Source: Halicephalobus mephisto
Lineage: Eukaryota > Nematoda > Chromadorea > Rhabditida > Panagrolaimidae
Length of the DNA stretch: 64,000 nt
Direction: 5' to 3'
Assembly (NCBI GenBank): GCA_009193035.1
Contig: SWDT01000014.1
Span: forward strand, 1-64,000
Shown here: positions 45,417 to 56,733 of the stretch, in pieces
How the letters are laid out: every line of letters begins with the position of its first letter
Numbering within the stretch: position 1 is the first letter of the stretch
Notes under the pieces: generated by a model
What the model was told of the DNA's origin: nothing
The model's input: the letters and a program-made list of their open reading frames with translations, nothing else
The model's database searches: none
Program-made: the position numbers and the translations under genes

Positions 45417-46107
45417 ATGGCTGCCAGAGTAGGTGCACGAACTAGGAAGAAGGAAATCGTCAAAGTTATCCATGGATCGTTGCTGAAAACGAACATCAAG
45501 TAAGTTTTTTGTTGAAGATTTTCATATATGAATTTTGTTTCTAGAGCTCAGATGGCGACTGCTGCTCCTCCATTAGGTCCTCAACTCGGTCAACGTGGTC
45601 TCAATGTGGCGAATTTCTGCAAAGAATTCAACAAGGAAACGGGACACATCAAACCCGGCACCGTACTCCCCACGAGGATCACGATCAAACCAGATAGGTC
45701 TTACGAACTCGAGATCTGCACCCCGATGTCGACGTGGTTGTTGAAGAGAGCGGCAGGAATACGACGAGGATCTCAATACGGAGCTTCTGAGGAGGTTGCT
45801 GGAATCCTTTCAGTGAAGCACATTTATGAAATCGCAAAAATCAAATCCAGGGACAAAATGCTCGTTGGAGTTCCCTTAAAGGTTAGTTCATGTGCTATTT
45901 CTGTCAGCACAATAGTGAATCGTTTATTTTCAGGATATTTGTGAAATGCTGCTCAAAACATGTCGAACCATGGGTATCAAAGTTCAGAACGAAGATCTCG
46001 ATCCTATTGAATTGCAGAAGTTCCTAGACCAAAGGAGGACGATTGTTGCACAACAACTTCAAGAATGGGCCGACAAGAAGGCTGCCAAGATGCTTAGGAC
46101 TGGATAG
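45417..46107 (+). CDS. mrpl-11: Mitochondrial ribosomal protein L11 (uL11m)
   Basis: Three exons (45417-45499, 45545-45881, 45934-46107) give 594 nt and 197 residues, the usual length for mitochondrial L11. The N-terminal domain has the near-invariant AAPPLGPQLGQRGLN loop and NFCKEFN; the C-terminal rRNA-binding domain has TWLLKRAAGI and the IYEIAKIK helix. In the large subunit of mitochondrial ribosomes it sits at the GTPase-associated centre with 23S-type rRNA. Cytosolic L12 has a different loop, and the bacterial-style sequence with a basic N-terminus (ARVGARTRKK) favours the mitochondrial protein. Intron 1 contains the palindrome TTCATATATGAA. The ATG chosen is the first in frame after a T-rich leader without an obvious acceptor. 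Confidence 0.92.
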
Positions 46108-46514
46108 ATTTGTTTTTGTTGGGAATTTGTTATTAGTCAAAATAGGTTTATAAAATTTGATCTTGGAGATTTCTTTCTTAATTGATGATATTTGTTAAGT
46201 TGAACTGAATAGGTGTAGAGTTGTAGTAAAATTTAGAAAGTCGATTAATTGCGAAATAGGTAAAGGAGAAGTTTGATAAAAATTCGGTTTGAAATTTTTG
46301 TGCTCTAGTTGGTCCCGGAACGAAAGAAGAAACGCGCGCTGTTTCTTGCTTGAATTCGATCTGAATTCTGGTTGTTGGCTTTCCTTTTCCTTCTACGTTC
46401 ACTTCTCTTACAATCTCCTTCATTTTTTATCCAAGTAAGTTCCCATATATTATTACTAAAAAATAACATATGAATTTCAGGTTTTGAAGGAATTTAAACT
46501 TTTAATTTCTCAAA

Positions 46515-46998
46515 ATGGACGCTAAAGGTAATTTTATAATTATTTTTATTATTCTTGCAGTAGTTGTTTCCAGAAGAACGAAAACAGATTTTGAAACAAG
46601 TCGTAACCAGAGCTCAAGAGCTAGGCGATCTCCGACAACAATCCGACGAAGCCATCGTCCAGTTAGCGGAATCCGAAACTAATTTCAGAGGGATGAGAAC
46701 GAGACTACTACGAGAAATCTACGCCGCCGAACTTGAGAGATTAGTAAGTCAAAAAAACATAAATTTTGAGGAACTAAAATTTCAGAAAAATGTCGAAATC
46801 AAAGTCGACGTTCCAGTTTTCGACAAAACGATATTCATCCAGAAGCTGAGAGAATACGAGAAGAAATCCATTGAAACCAAGCGGATGAAAGAAGAAGCTC
46901 GGAAAACCAATGACGAAGCAGTCAAGAAGATCCAAACCGCCAAGGAGCATGCCCTCAACAAACTCGACATCATCAGAAGAAGTGGTTTTCCGATTTGA
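46515..46998 (+). CDS. Small coiled-coil protein, family not recognised
   Basis: A three-exon model (46515-46527, 46574-46743, 46786-46998) gives 131 residues with matching phases. The first exon codes for only MDAK plus one base; its acceptor TTTCCAG at 46573 keeps the frame. The protein is almost entirely helical and charged, with heptads at residues 10-60 (QILKQVVTRAQELGDLRQQ) and 80-125, a short break at VDVPVF, and the end RRSGFPI. Upstream, a CCAA/GTAAGT donor at 46435 and acceptor TTTCAG at 46480 suggest a 5' UTR intron. It lies 0.4 kb after the L11 gene on the same strand and converges with SURF1, 38 bp between stops. A structural or complex-subunit role is likely, but I do not recognise the family. 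Confidence 0.75.
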
Positions 46999-47036
46999 AT
47001 GTGATTTAAACTTTCCTTATCCATTAATTTTTATAT

Positions 47037-48570
47037 CTATCTATAAACCTTGAGGAACCACATAGCTCCAGTAATGGCACTAAGAGAAAACCAAGTTATC
47101 AAGTACTGTAGATGGTCGTTTCTGACGTTGATGTTTGTTTGTCCAGCGATCGGTCCGCCGGGTTTCGTGAATTCGCTTGTGGCCTCCACGTACACAGGGG
47201 AGGCTTTGCAGTACTCCGCCATCTGCTCGAAGTTTTTGTAATACCAAACCCCTCTTTCTGGGATATTCTCACTCACAAATTGAGGTCGCTGCAAAAATAA
47301 ATTTAGTTTTAAGGTTAGGTCAATTCGAAATTCTCACATTTTCAGATTTACGAACAATAGCATCAAGTTCCACGATCCCAATGTCAGACTCGGGAACGGG
47401 CCGGCCGTGGAGTTGAGTCGTCGGAAGCCAACCTCTGTTTACCATAATCGTGACTCTAAAAGTATAATTCATAAAGAATGAAAATTCCAGGATTTTGTGA
47501 CTTTTTCGAACAACTTCAAAGAAAATCAAACTTAAAAAAATTCAAAATTATCTCAACGCGAATTTTCAGAAACTGAAACGGCCTAAAATTTCGATTTTAA
47601 GTGACGACTATTCAGTGACCACTCGTGTGTTGTGGAAATTATATATGGATTTTTTCCGAAAGGACCTCGACGGGATTTCTGAGATTTTTTAAAAACTAAA
47701 ATGACCAAAGTTTTTAATTTTGCATAACAGTGGTTTCGTAATGAATATTTTCGAACTATATTTTGTCTGAATAATTTAGAAACTTCTAAACTAGAGTCCA
47801 TAGGGTACACAACCCTCTAGGGTTAATTTTCATATGTGAAACAATAGATATCCTAAAATTGCAATATTCCATCGAAAAGTTCTCGTTTGTAGGAAATTTA
47901 AAAATTACCCATTTTTCTCCAAGACGAAAGGGGTGATGACATGTCCTCCGTGGGTACTGGATTCTGCGTCCCCGGCGATCCCGGTGTTCTTCTGTTTGTA
48001 GCCTTTGTCGAACCTTCCTCGTGGAGCAATGACAAACTCGTTTTCGAATAAAAATCGTCCTCGAAGATGGACCCGTCTGTATTCGTACTGGTTGAGATTA
48101 TCGAGACTGGAAAAAATAAAAAATAAAAATTTAAAAGTTGATATATGAAAACTTACTCGTCATAAGGAAAATCGATTGCTTCGTGTTCTAACTTTGATTC
48201 TAATTCTTCGATCAAGCCTAACTTCCATCTTAGTCTCTGTACTTGCCAGCAACCAAGCCCGAAAGCAGCTCCAGGGACTGCCTGAGGAAATAAATTTATT
48301 TTCGAACATGATTTTAAAAAATTTACCAACAACAAGACCGAACTCAACTTAAACTTGTTTTCTTTCTTCCCACGATCTCCAGATTGCTTCCCTGTCCGTT
48401 CATTAAGCTGAAAAATTGAATTTGATATATGAAATTTAAATTTCCGAAAATTTCACCTTGATAATTGAAGGACCAGATTTGCTCACATTAGGAAAACCGG
48501 TTTCTCTGGAAACTGTATAAGTCCTAATCCGTGGATATCCTAGCCTAGTAATAAGTAAAATCTGCTTCAT
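47037..48570 (-). CDS. SURF1: SURF1 family cytochrome c oxidase assembly factor
   Basis: Six exons on the minus strand (48570-48457, 48407-48327, 48281-48157, 48106-47909, 47455-47338, 47288-47037) give 888 nt and 295 residues, typical for SURF1. Diagnostic parts are the mitochondrial presequence-like basic start, the first membrane segment with FGLGCWQVQRLRWK, the central MVNRGWLP motif, and the C-terminal GQTNINVRNDHLQYLITWF leading into the second membrane helix. SURF1 sits in the inner mitochondrial membrane and helps heme a insertion into cytochrome oxidase subunit 1. Introns are short (45 to 450 bp), and two contain GATATATGAAA. No odd residues were seen. Confidence 0.93.
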
Positions 48571-48855
48571 TTTAACAAAAATAAAAACTAAATTTTAAAA
48601 ATTAAAAACTTAAAGAAACGAAGCTCTGTCAAAAGTTCGAATTTTTTCGTTTCGGGACCCGTTGGCAAGATTCCAAAAATTTTCAAAAATATTATTTTTA
48701 TTAAAAATTAATATTTATTTATTTACAATTACGGTATGTCTGATATTTGTATTTTTGTATTTAGAAATCATTATTTTTGTGTCAAATTAAACTTTTTTGA
48801 AAACCCATTTTTTCACTTTTGGAATATTTAAATTTAATTAGTTTAAATTTGTGAA

Positions 48856-49027
48856 ACTTCAGAAGGACCGGAAGTCCAGATGTGTCGTCCAATAAACCGG
48901 CTTTTCTGGCACTTTCGGGCGACCAAGTGGGCGACAAGGCGGGACTCAGCCAGCTTTGTTGTCCTGCTCGGCCAGTTATTTGCTTCAAGATTGGCTCCGA
49001 AGTCCGTCGTCACGGTCCAGAAATCTT
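48856..49027 (-). other. Orphan exon-like island between SURF1 and the prohormone-like gene
   Basis: A GC-rich island whose minus strand follows a CTTTTCAG acceptor. One frame reads DFWTVTTDFGANLEANNWPS and continues to a stop near 48856, and a second frame is also open. It may be an exon of an unrecognised gene, or regulatory DNA. No matching donor exon was identified. Confidence 0.25.
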
Positions 49028-49125
49028 CTGAAAAGTGTTATTTCGAAGATTGCTGTTTTCATTGGAACTCGTAGGAGTTGACATTTAAAAAAGTGAAAAT
49101 TAAAATTGTTATCGTAATCTGCAAA

Positions 49126-51965
49126 ATGCTGTTGACGAGTAGACTTTCCTTGTTCCAGATGATTTTTGGATTCATCATCCTTGGTGAGTTCAAGTCGAAA
49201 AAATAAAAATAATTACCATCGAAGATCCATTAGAGCTGTCAAAGTCACTATCCAAAAACAGCTCCAATGAAAAATTTGATAGTGACTGATTTGAATGGTT
49301 TTTAGAACTCTCTAGTCACTATCCAAAAACAGCTCCAATGAGGAAATGGATAGTGACTGATTTTAGACACTATCTTTGTCTCTTATTAGAACTCTCAAAG
49401 TCACTATCCAAAAACAGCTCCAGTGAAAAATTTGATAGTGACTGATTTTGTAGACACTATCCTTAATTTTTACCAGAGCTAAAAAATCATTCAAAAACAG
49501 CTCCAATGAAGAAATTGATAGTGACTGATTTGAGTGATTTTTAGAGTTTTTCAGTCACTATCCATTTTTATTGGAGCTGTTTTTGGGTAATGATTGAAAA
49601 GTCTATAAAATCTTGAATCACATCTTACAACGGTCATTATTCAAATGACAACTCGTGCGGAATTTGCATAGTGATTCAAATTCTTTAAAATCGATCATTA
49701 TTTATTTTTATTGAAACTATTTTCGGATAGTGACTGAAAACTTCTGATCTGAGTTGAAAATGAGCACTATCCAGTTTCTTATTGGAGTTGCTTTTTGGAT
49801 AGTGATTTTGACAGCTCCAATGAAGGAATAGTGTCCAAAATTCAATCACTATCCAAAAAAAAGCTTCAATGAGATATTTATAGTGACTGTATTTGGACAC
49901 TATTTATTTTTTCATTGGAGCTGTTTTCTGGATAGTGACTGGAAAAGTTCTAATTACAATTGAAAGTGGACACTATTCAATTTTCATTGGGGCTGTTTTT
50001 TGGATAGTGATTCTGACAGTTCCATTAAAGGCCAAAAATAGTGTTTAGAAATAAGTCACTATCCAATTTTCACTGGAGCTGTTTTTTGGATAGTGACTGA
50101 AATTTATAAAAAAGCTAAAATCAGCCACTGTTCATTGTTGTTTGGACTTTTCTGGACAGTGATGTTTTAAATAAAAATTAATAATAGTGACTAGAATTAA
50201 TTACTATAAAATTCGTCATTGAAATTTACATTTGGATGACGAAGTTGTCAACTTCAGTAAAAATCGAAAATAATATAAAAAATAATTAAATTTAATCATT
50301 AATGTATTTTTGCACTTGTTGTTTCGAACGTTTAAAAGTCACACTTAAATGTCAAATTTCTGCAATTTTTCAAAAAAATAAATTTTATAAAATTAAAAAA
50401 GTCCAAAATTCGATTTTTATTTTTTTAACTTTTTTCAACTTAATCAAAAATATTAACAATTTTATAAAAAAATTAAGCATTTTTGAAAAAAAACATATTT
50501 GTTTTTAATTTTCGTATTTTTCAGTTTTTCGAAAATATTATTAAAAAACGAAAATTAGTCATATTAGAGAATTGTTCGAACAAAAATTTTTAAATTTTTA
50601 GAAACTTCCAAAAAACAAAATTTTAGATTCTTTAAATTTCAAAAAATTCTAAAATTCTGAAAAACTAGAAATTTTTGAAATTTTTTTTTCTGAAAGATCC
50701 TGGAAAATTTAAAAAATCCCTCAAATTTAAAAAGTTTCAAAAACTACTGTGAAATTTTCGAAGGTTTCTGAATTCTCTGCTGGATTCTGGAACTTTGAAA
50801 TTTCGGAGATTTTTGAGAAATTCAAAAATGTTTTATAAATTTCTGTTAAATTTTAGAATTTTCTAAAAATTTGCATAAAATTCTTTGAAAATTTCGAAAT
50901 TTACCACTGGATTCTAGAAGACTTCAGAAAATTTCGAAAATTTTACAGTGATTTCTGAATTCCAGAAGTTCCCATGAGGGTCTGACGACTTCAAAAAAAT
51001 TCAAAAATGTTTTATAAATTTCTGTTAAATTTTAGAATTTTCTAAAAATTTGCATAAAATCCAAATTTCGAAGTTTGTTGATTTTTAAAAATTTCCAAAA
51101 TTTTATTTTTATTCGAAAAAATTAAAATTTAATCAAATGTTTTTTATTTTTTTCGAAATAATGCCAGAAATCGTGTTCACGAAAAATTGTAAAAAATATT
51201 TATTTAATTTTTCAAACATCAACAAATAATTTAAAAAAATAAAATAATGAAATTTAAAAGTTGGATTAATTTAATCTCAAAAGTATCAAGTTAAAAAAAC
51301 GAAAACCAGTAATTTCGTTAAAAAATTAACAATTAACGTCATTGGAACACAACGCCAGAAAAGTTGGCGAAGTGTTCTATTAACGCCAAAGTTAATAACA
51401 ACTTTAAAAATTAAAAAATAAAGCTCAGTTTTTTAAATTTTCGTTAAAAAATTAACAATTAAGTCATTGGACACAATGCCAGAGAAATTGGCGAAGTGTT
51501 CCATTAACGCCAAAGTTAATAACAATTTTAAAAATTAAAAAATAAAAAATAAAGTTCAGTTTTTTTAATTTCGTTAAAAAAATTAACCATCAACGTCATT
51601 GGAACACAACGCCAGAGAAATTGGCGAAGTGTTCTATTAACGCCAAAGTTAATAACAACTTTAAAAATTAAAAAATAAAGCTCAATTTTTTTGCAGGTAT
51701 CTTACTATCGTCCTCGACTGCCCAGCCCCTTGGACTTTCAAATGCCCTCAGGGTACATCCGGAGTTCTCGAGCCAAAACACCTTGATCCCTTCGCAAGTA
51801 ATTTAATATTTAAAAATCTTTATTGATTTTATTTTTCAGAATAAAAGGAGCAGTGTTTACGGAATCTATCGTTACATCCCGAAAATTAGCCGTTCAAAAA
51901 TGAAGAAGGATTTCGATTATCCCTTTGCCGACGGCGACTTCAACATGTTATTTTACACTGAATGA
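49126..51965 (+). CDS. Small secreted protein resembling a peptide prohormone
   Basis: Three exons (49126-49183, 51697-51797, 51840-51965) give 285 nt and 94 residues with matching phases. Residues 8-28 form a signal peptide (FQMIFGFIILGILLSSSTAQ). A dibasic KR at 55-56 is followed by SSVYGIYRYIPKISR, then KMKK (73-76) and an acidic aromatic end (DFDYPFADGDFNMLFYTE). Small size, signal peptide and dibasic sites fit a neuropeptide or hormone precursor, but there is no C-terminal amidation glycine and no known family match. Intron 1 is 2.5 kb and stuffed with the GGATAGTGACT family; a 125-bp tandem repeat ends just before exon 2. Confidence 0.6.
49230..50200. repeat. Hairpin-repeat array in intron 1 of the prohormone-like gene
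   Basis: About twenty alternating AGTCACTATCCAAAAACAGC and GGATAGTGACTG words, in both orientations, with AGCTCCAATGA between. The rest of the intron (50200-51300) is AT-rich low complexity with a duplicated block of about 90 bases (50820 and 51000). Confidence 0.75.
51316..51690 (+). repeat. Three tandem copies of a 125-bp unit
   Basis: Each unit contains CGTCATTGGAACACAACGCC, a GCCAGAGAAATTGGCGAAG hairpin word, TTAACGCCAAAGTTAATAAC and an AAATTAAAAAATAAAG end. The last unit runs into the polypyrimidine tract of exon 2 of the prohormone-like gene. Confidence 0.8.
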
Positions 51966-52139
51966 AAAAATTAAAATTGGCTTTTTTAGTCTTGTCCATT
52001 TTTAAATAAATTATAAAATAAATTTTATCCAAATTAGAAATTTTCATTTTTAAAATTAAAAAAATTATTTTTGAAAAATGTTCAAAAATAAAAAATAATT
52101 TTTTATTCAGGATTTTTTCGGAAAATACCGTAATTTTCA

Positions 52140-53450
52140 AATCGAAATTCTTAAAAATGTAAAAATTGTAATTTTTGCTTCAGAATTATAGAAATAAAAA
52201 TACTGTAGTTTTTTGTTAAGATCTTTGAAAATATTAAAAACTATAATTTTTGCTTCAGAATCATTTAAATAAAAAATCGAAATTTTCGTGTTAAGACCTT
52301 TGAAAATAAAAAATAAAAATTTTTATTTTTGAATTTTTAAGAAATTAAAAAATTTTTTATTTTTTTTACAATCTTCGAAAAAATAAAAAAACTGAAATTT
52401 TCATTCCAGAATTAGTTATATGAAAAAATTGAAATTTTCGTGTTAAGATCTTTGAAAATAAAAAAAACTGAAATTTTCGTTCCAGAACTTTTTAAATAAA
52501 AAATCGAAATTTTCGTGTTAGGACCCTCGAAAATAAAAAAATTGAATTTCGTGTTAGGATCTTTGAAAATATTAAAAACTATTATTTTCATTTTAAAATA
52601 CTTAAGAAATTAAAAATTTTTTATTTTTTTTACAATCTTCGAAAAAATAAAAAAACTGAAATTTTCGTTCCAGAACCTTCTAAATAAAAAATCGAAATTT
52701 TCGTGTTAGGACCCTCAAAAATAAAAAACTGAAATTTTCGTGTTAGGATCTTTGAAAATGTAAAAAAGATTATTTTCATTTTTGAATTCTTAAAAATTTT
52801 TATTTTGAAACTTTCGGAAAAACAAAAAATTAAAATTTTCATTTCGAAGCCCCTGAAATTTTTGCGAAATGCGCACCTTCGAATAATTCCAATCTTATCT
52901 CGGTTAATCCACGTCTTGTAATCTCCATGCTTAGCATTATCGGAATTTTATTTTTTCCGAAAATTATTTTCATATTATTTTCGAACGCGAGAAAGACCGT
53001 TTTTCCTTTTTGACGAACTTTGGCCGCTGTTCGAGAAAGAACTTGCTCAAGGAATGGTCTTTTAGTCGTTTTTTCTCTTTTGTATTTTTGGTCAACTGCG
53101 TTTGTCTTTCTATTTTTGACCAGTTCAGTCGTTTTTTGTGCTTTTGGTCATTTCTTTTGGTCTTTTAGCCAATTATATTTTTTCGACATAGGAATTCGTC
53201 ATGACTGGTCCAGTAACGAAACTTCGCCTTTTTTGTCGTTTGCAACGTTTGCACGCGTTGACACTTTTTCCGAATTATTTAAGGAACTTTTATTAGCCTT
53301 AAAGCCTTTCATTATCCGTTTTCCGATTGCGTAAATCCCATCCGTTTCAGAGATCAATTTAATCCGAAAATACTTTACAACCGGGCTAATAAAAAATAAT
53401 TTTTTCGAGATTTTTGGACTTTTTTGATATATGAAAATTAAAACTTTTTC
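52140..53450. other. Low-complexity DNA and 5' region of GnT-I
   Basis: 52140-52860 repeats a unit with AAACTGAAATTTTCGTGTTA and GGACCCTCGAAAATAAA about every 75 bases. 52870-53450 is less repetitive and contains no credible exon; the 104-codon frame there starts with TTG. An acceptor TTTTTCAG at 53452 before the ATG at 53492 marks trans-splicing or a 5' UTR intron. Confidence 0.5.
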
Positions 53451-53491
53451 AGAAATGGTGTTGAGAAATTAAATTTGATCAATTATGGTCC

Positions 53492-55929
53492 ATGATGAAC
53501 ATACAGCAACTGTATATCGTCACGTGTCTTTTTGGAGTCCTGCTTTGTGGATTTTACATCTTCAGGAACGCCAAAGTCGGTCCTTCGGCTGAAGAAGTGC
53601 GTTTATTTTTTTAAAAGTTTATTTTTAAACATTAAAAATTAATTTCGATATATGAATTTTTGATTTTACAGCTTCTGATCAGAGATTTCGGTCCGTTAAA
53701 CGAAGAAGTGGCTCGACTCGAAAGACTGCTGACATACGAACGGGAAAAATTACGGCGTGTCCAGTCCCAAGTTGACCAATACATCAAAGCCAACCGGATC
53801 CAACATGAAGTAAGATTTATGAAATTGTCGAAATCCTTAGAAATAATTTTTTTTAGAAAATTCAGATAATCAAAGGTAGTGTTGGTGGATGGCCGGAGGC
53901 AATTGGAGTGCTTGTGTTCGTTTGCAACAGAGCAGAAGCCATCAAGTACCATATCCAGAAGCTTTTGAAGTAAGTTTTCATGTAATTCTATTGATTTTTA
54001 CATGTTTTTCCTCATTTCCTATTAATTTACATATATTTTTTCTCAGTTTTTGTATATTTTTCTTATTTTTTATATGCTTTTGCTTATTTTTTATGTTTTT
54101 GCTCATTTTCCATATATACTTTTTAAAATTCCATGTATCTTTCTTACTTTTTACATACTTTTTGCTCAATTTTCATATATTTTTCACTGATTTTTGTACT
54201 TTTTCTTAATTTTTGTTTTTTAATTTATGTAGTTTTTCTTAATTTTCATGTTTTTATATTAATTTTCATACATATTTCAGTTTCCGAAAGAGTGCAGATC
54301 TTTTCCCGATCATCGTGTCTCAGGATTGCGACAACGAAGAAGTCGCTCAAGTTGTTAAAAGTTTCGGATCCCAAGTTCATTATATCAAGCATCTTAGTGG
54401 AGAAAAAGCCAACATCGACATTCCGCCCCAACATAGACAATATATCCCTTACTACCGGATAAGCCGGCATTACAAACTTGGATTGGAACATGTCTTCAAC
54501 GATCTGAAACTCGGAAGTGTGATTATCACGGAAGATGACCTGGATATCGCGCCGGATTTCTTCGATTACTTCTCCGGGACACGATGGCTTCTGGAATCCG
54601 ACAAAAGTCTTTTTTGCGTGTCTGCCTGGAACGACAACGGGAAATCCGACGCTATTGATGAATCAGCCAAGGATCTACTGTATCGATCGGATTTCTTCCC
54701 TGGATTAGGCTGGATGATGACAAAGGAACTTTGGGAAGAATTGGGACCTATTTGGCCAGCTGGATTCTGGGATGACTGGATCAGAGATCCTGCAAGAAGA
54801 AAAAACAGAAGTTGCATCAGACCCGAAATCTCCAGAACTGCAATGACGAATTACGGTAAAAAAGGGGCCAGCAAGTAAGTTGGATTTATTCAAATAATAA
54901 TTTTTTTGAGAGTACGGTAGTATTATGATCAGAATTGTTGGTTTTTCACAATATTGGAATTTAAAAAGTTTGAATTTGAAACTTGGTTTTTGAACTTGAA
55001 TTATTTCGAAATCGATGAACTTGATTCTAATCGTTTCAATGTTCATTAAGCACTTTTGTACGTAATTATGAACTTTTGAGAATGGACTGGGGACAGTTTA
55101 CTCTGTATACTGTAATCCAGAAGTTCCCAGATCCACCAAAAAAGAAGATAATTCCGAAAAATTATTCACAAAATCGTGAAATTACGAAAAAATTTAAATA
55201 AAATCAAAGTTGTTATGTAAGCTCATTCGGTTTTTAAAAATTCACTTTGAAAATTTCATAAAAATTATGATTTTTTTGATTGTAAAATAACTTTTACGTA
55301 AAAATGAACTTTTTAAATTGGTTATTTTAGTTTTTAAAAATCACTAAAAATTCGCTTTGAGACAATTTAAAAAATCATAATTTTTATAATTTATGGTTGA
55401 TTACGAAATAACCTATGCAAACAGAAATTGTTACTTTATTTTTAAAAATTTTCAAAAATTCATTTTTTGGAAAATTAAAAAAATTTATTTTAATAATTTA
55501 AATTTTTTCAGAGGTCTGTTTTTTGATCATTATCTGAAACAAATTATCCTGAACGAATTTCCGACAAATTTTTCTCAAATTTCGCTGAATTACTTATTGA
55601 AGCAGAACTACGACGAACCTTTCGTTAATCGTATTTATGGACTTCCAAAAATGTCAGTGGAAGAAGTTGCAGCAAAAGTAATTCATCCGGAAGGTCCAGG
55701 ACTAATTATTAGAATTGAATATTCCTCAATGTCAGAATATACGGAAATAGCGAAAAAATTACATATTATGATTGATACGAAAGCAGGAGTTCCAAGGACG
55801 GCTTACAGAGGCATAGTTACGTGTTTCATCAATGGTGTTAGAATATATATCGCTCCTGCAAATAGAGAAAACTGGCCAGGTTATGATCCGAAATGGGAAC
55901 CGCCATCAGATGCAGAAAACGCAAATTGA
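53492..55929 (+). CDS. MGAT1: Alpha-1,3-mannosyl-glycoprotein 2-beta-N-acetylglucosaminyltransferase (GnT-I)
   Basis: Five exons (53492-53596, 53672-53809, 53866-53969, 54281-54874, 55512-55929) give 1359 nt and 452 residues, normal for the family. It is a type II Golgi protein: short cytosolic end, one membrane anchor ([16 protein letters not shown]), a coiled stem ([16 protein letters not shown]), then the GT13 catalytic domain. Key parts are [15 protein letters not shown], the metal-binding EDD at 200-202 in [39 protein letters not shown] with the presumed catalytic Asp, and the [12 protein letters not shown] region. It transfers GlcNAc from UDP-GlcNAc to Man5GlcNAc2, the step that opens hybrid and complex N-glycans. 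Acceptors nine bases apart (53856/53865) leave three residues of exon 3 uncertain. C. elegans has three such genes, so the exact orthologue is open. Confidence 0.93.
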
Positions 55930-56089
55930 TATTGTTTTATTTTTTGCTAGTCTTTTTGGGTACAAACAGGGTATTACTGGGGCCTTTCGGTGAGAACTGA
56001 ACTTAGGTACGAGGAAATGGAAGAAGATCTGCAGTGATTTTATCATGTTTCGAAATTTTTGGCTGGAATATGGTTTTTATATGTTAACT

Positions 56090-56500
56090 AAAAACGAAAT
56101 TGGATGGAATCTGTTCATATATGAAAATTATGTTTTAATTAATTTTAGATATTTTGAATTATAAGCAAAAAATATTAGATTTTCATATATGAACAGAGAA
56201 ATTAGATGAAATTAATTTTTTTTGATATATGAAAATTAATTTTTGACTTTTAATTTTGGAATTTTAGGCTAAAACACGGAATTTTCATATATGAACAGAG
56301 AAATTAGATGAAATTAATTTTTTTTTGATATATGAAAATTAATTTTTGACCTTTAATTTTGGAATTTTCATATATGAACAGAGAAATTAGATGAAATTAA
56401 TTTTTTGATATATGAAAATTAATTTTTGATTTTTTATTTCGAAATTTTAAGTTAAAATATGGATTTTTTTTATATCGAAAAAAATTTTAGTAAATTTATA
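56090..56500. repeat. Tandem repeats with palindromic TTTTCATATATGAA words
   Basis: About three units of 70-110 bp alternate TTTTCATATATGAACAGAGA, AATTAGATGAAATTAATTTT and TTGATATATGAAAATTAATT. The same palindrome occurs singly in introns of neighbouring genes. Confidence 0.7.
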
Positions 56501-56733
56501 TTTGTTGATATATGAAAACTATGTTTTTTTAAATTTTGAAATGCAGATTTTTAACATCATTTCCTTTCGATTGTACTTGAAAGTTTTGTCTCATTTTTCC
56601 ATTCCAAACACATCACAATTTGCCGAAGAGTATTTCATAAACAAAAAGCAATATTTATTTCGATTCCATGGGCAAACTTCAACTCGTGCTGCTTTCTCAC
56701 ATTTTTTGACGGGGAAATTACGGTAGAATGGAA

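Noticed and set aside
46178..46423. 81-codon minus-strand frame
   Set aside because: Half of it is AT-driven, and the pyrimidine-rich start is better explained as the 5' UTR exon of the coiled-coil gene on the plus strand (donor at 46435).
48880..49074. Plus-strand 64-codon frame
   Set aside because: The same island is open on the minus strand after a good acceptor; neither could be linked to other exons, so only the island is reported.
53020..53334. 104-codon hydrophobic frame before GnT-I
   Set aside because: Starts with TTG, has no family features and lies in the leader region; probably chance.
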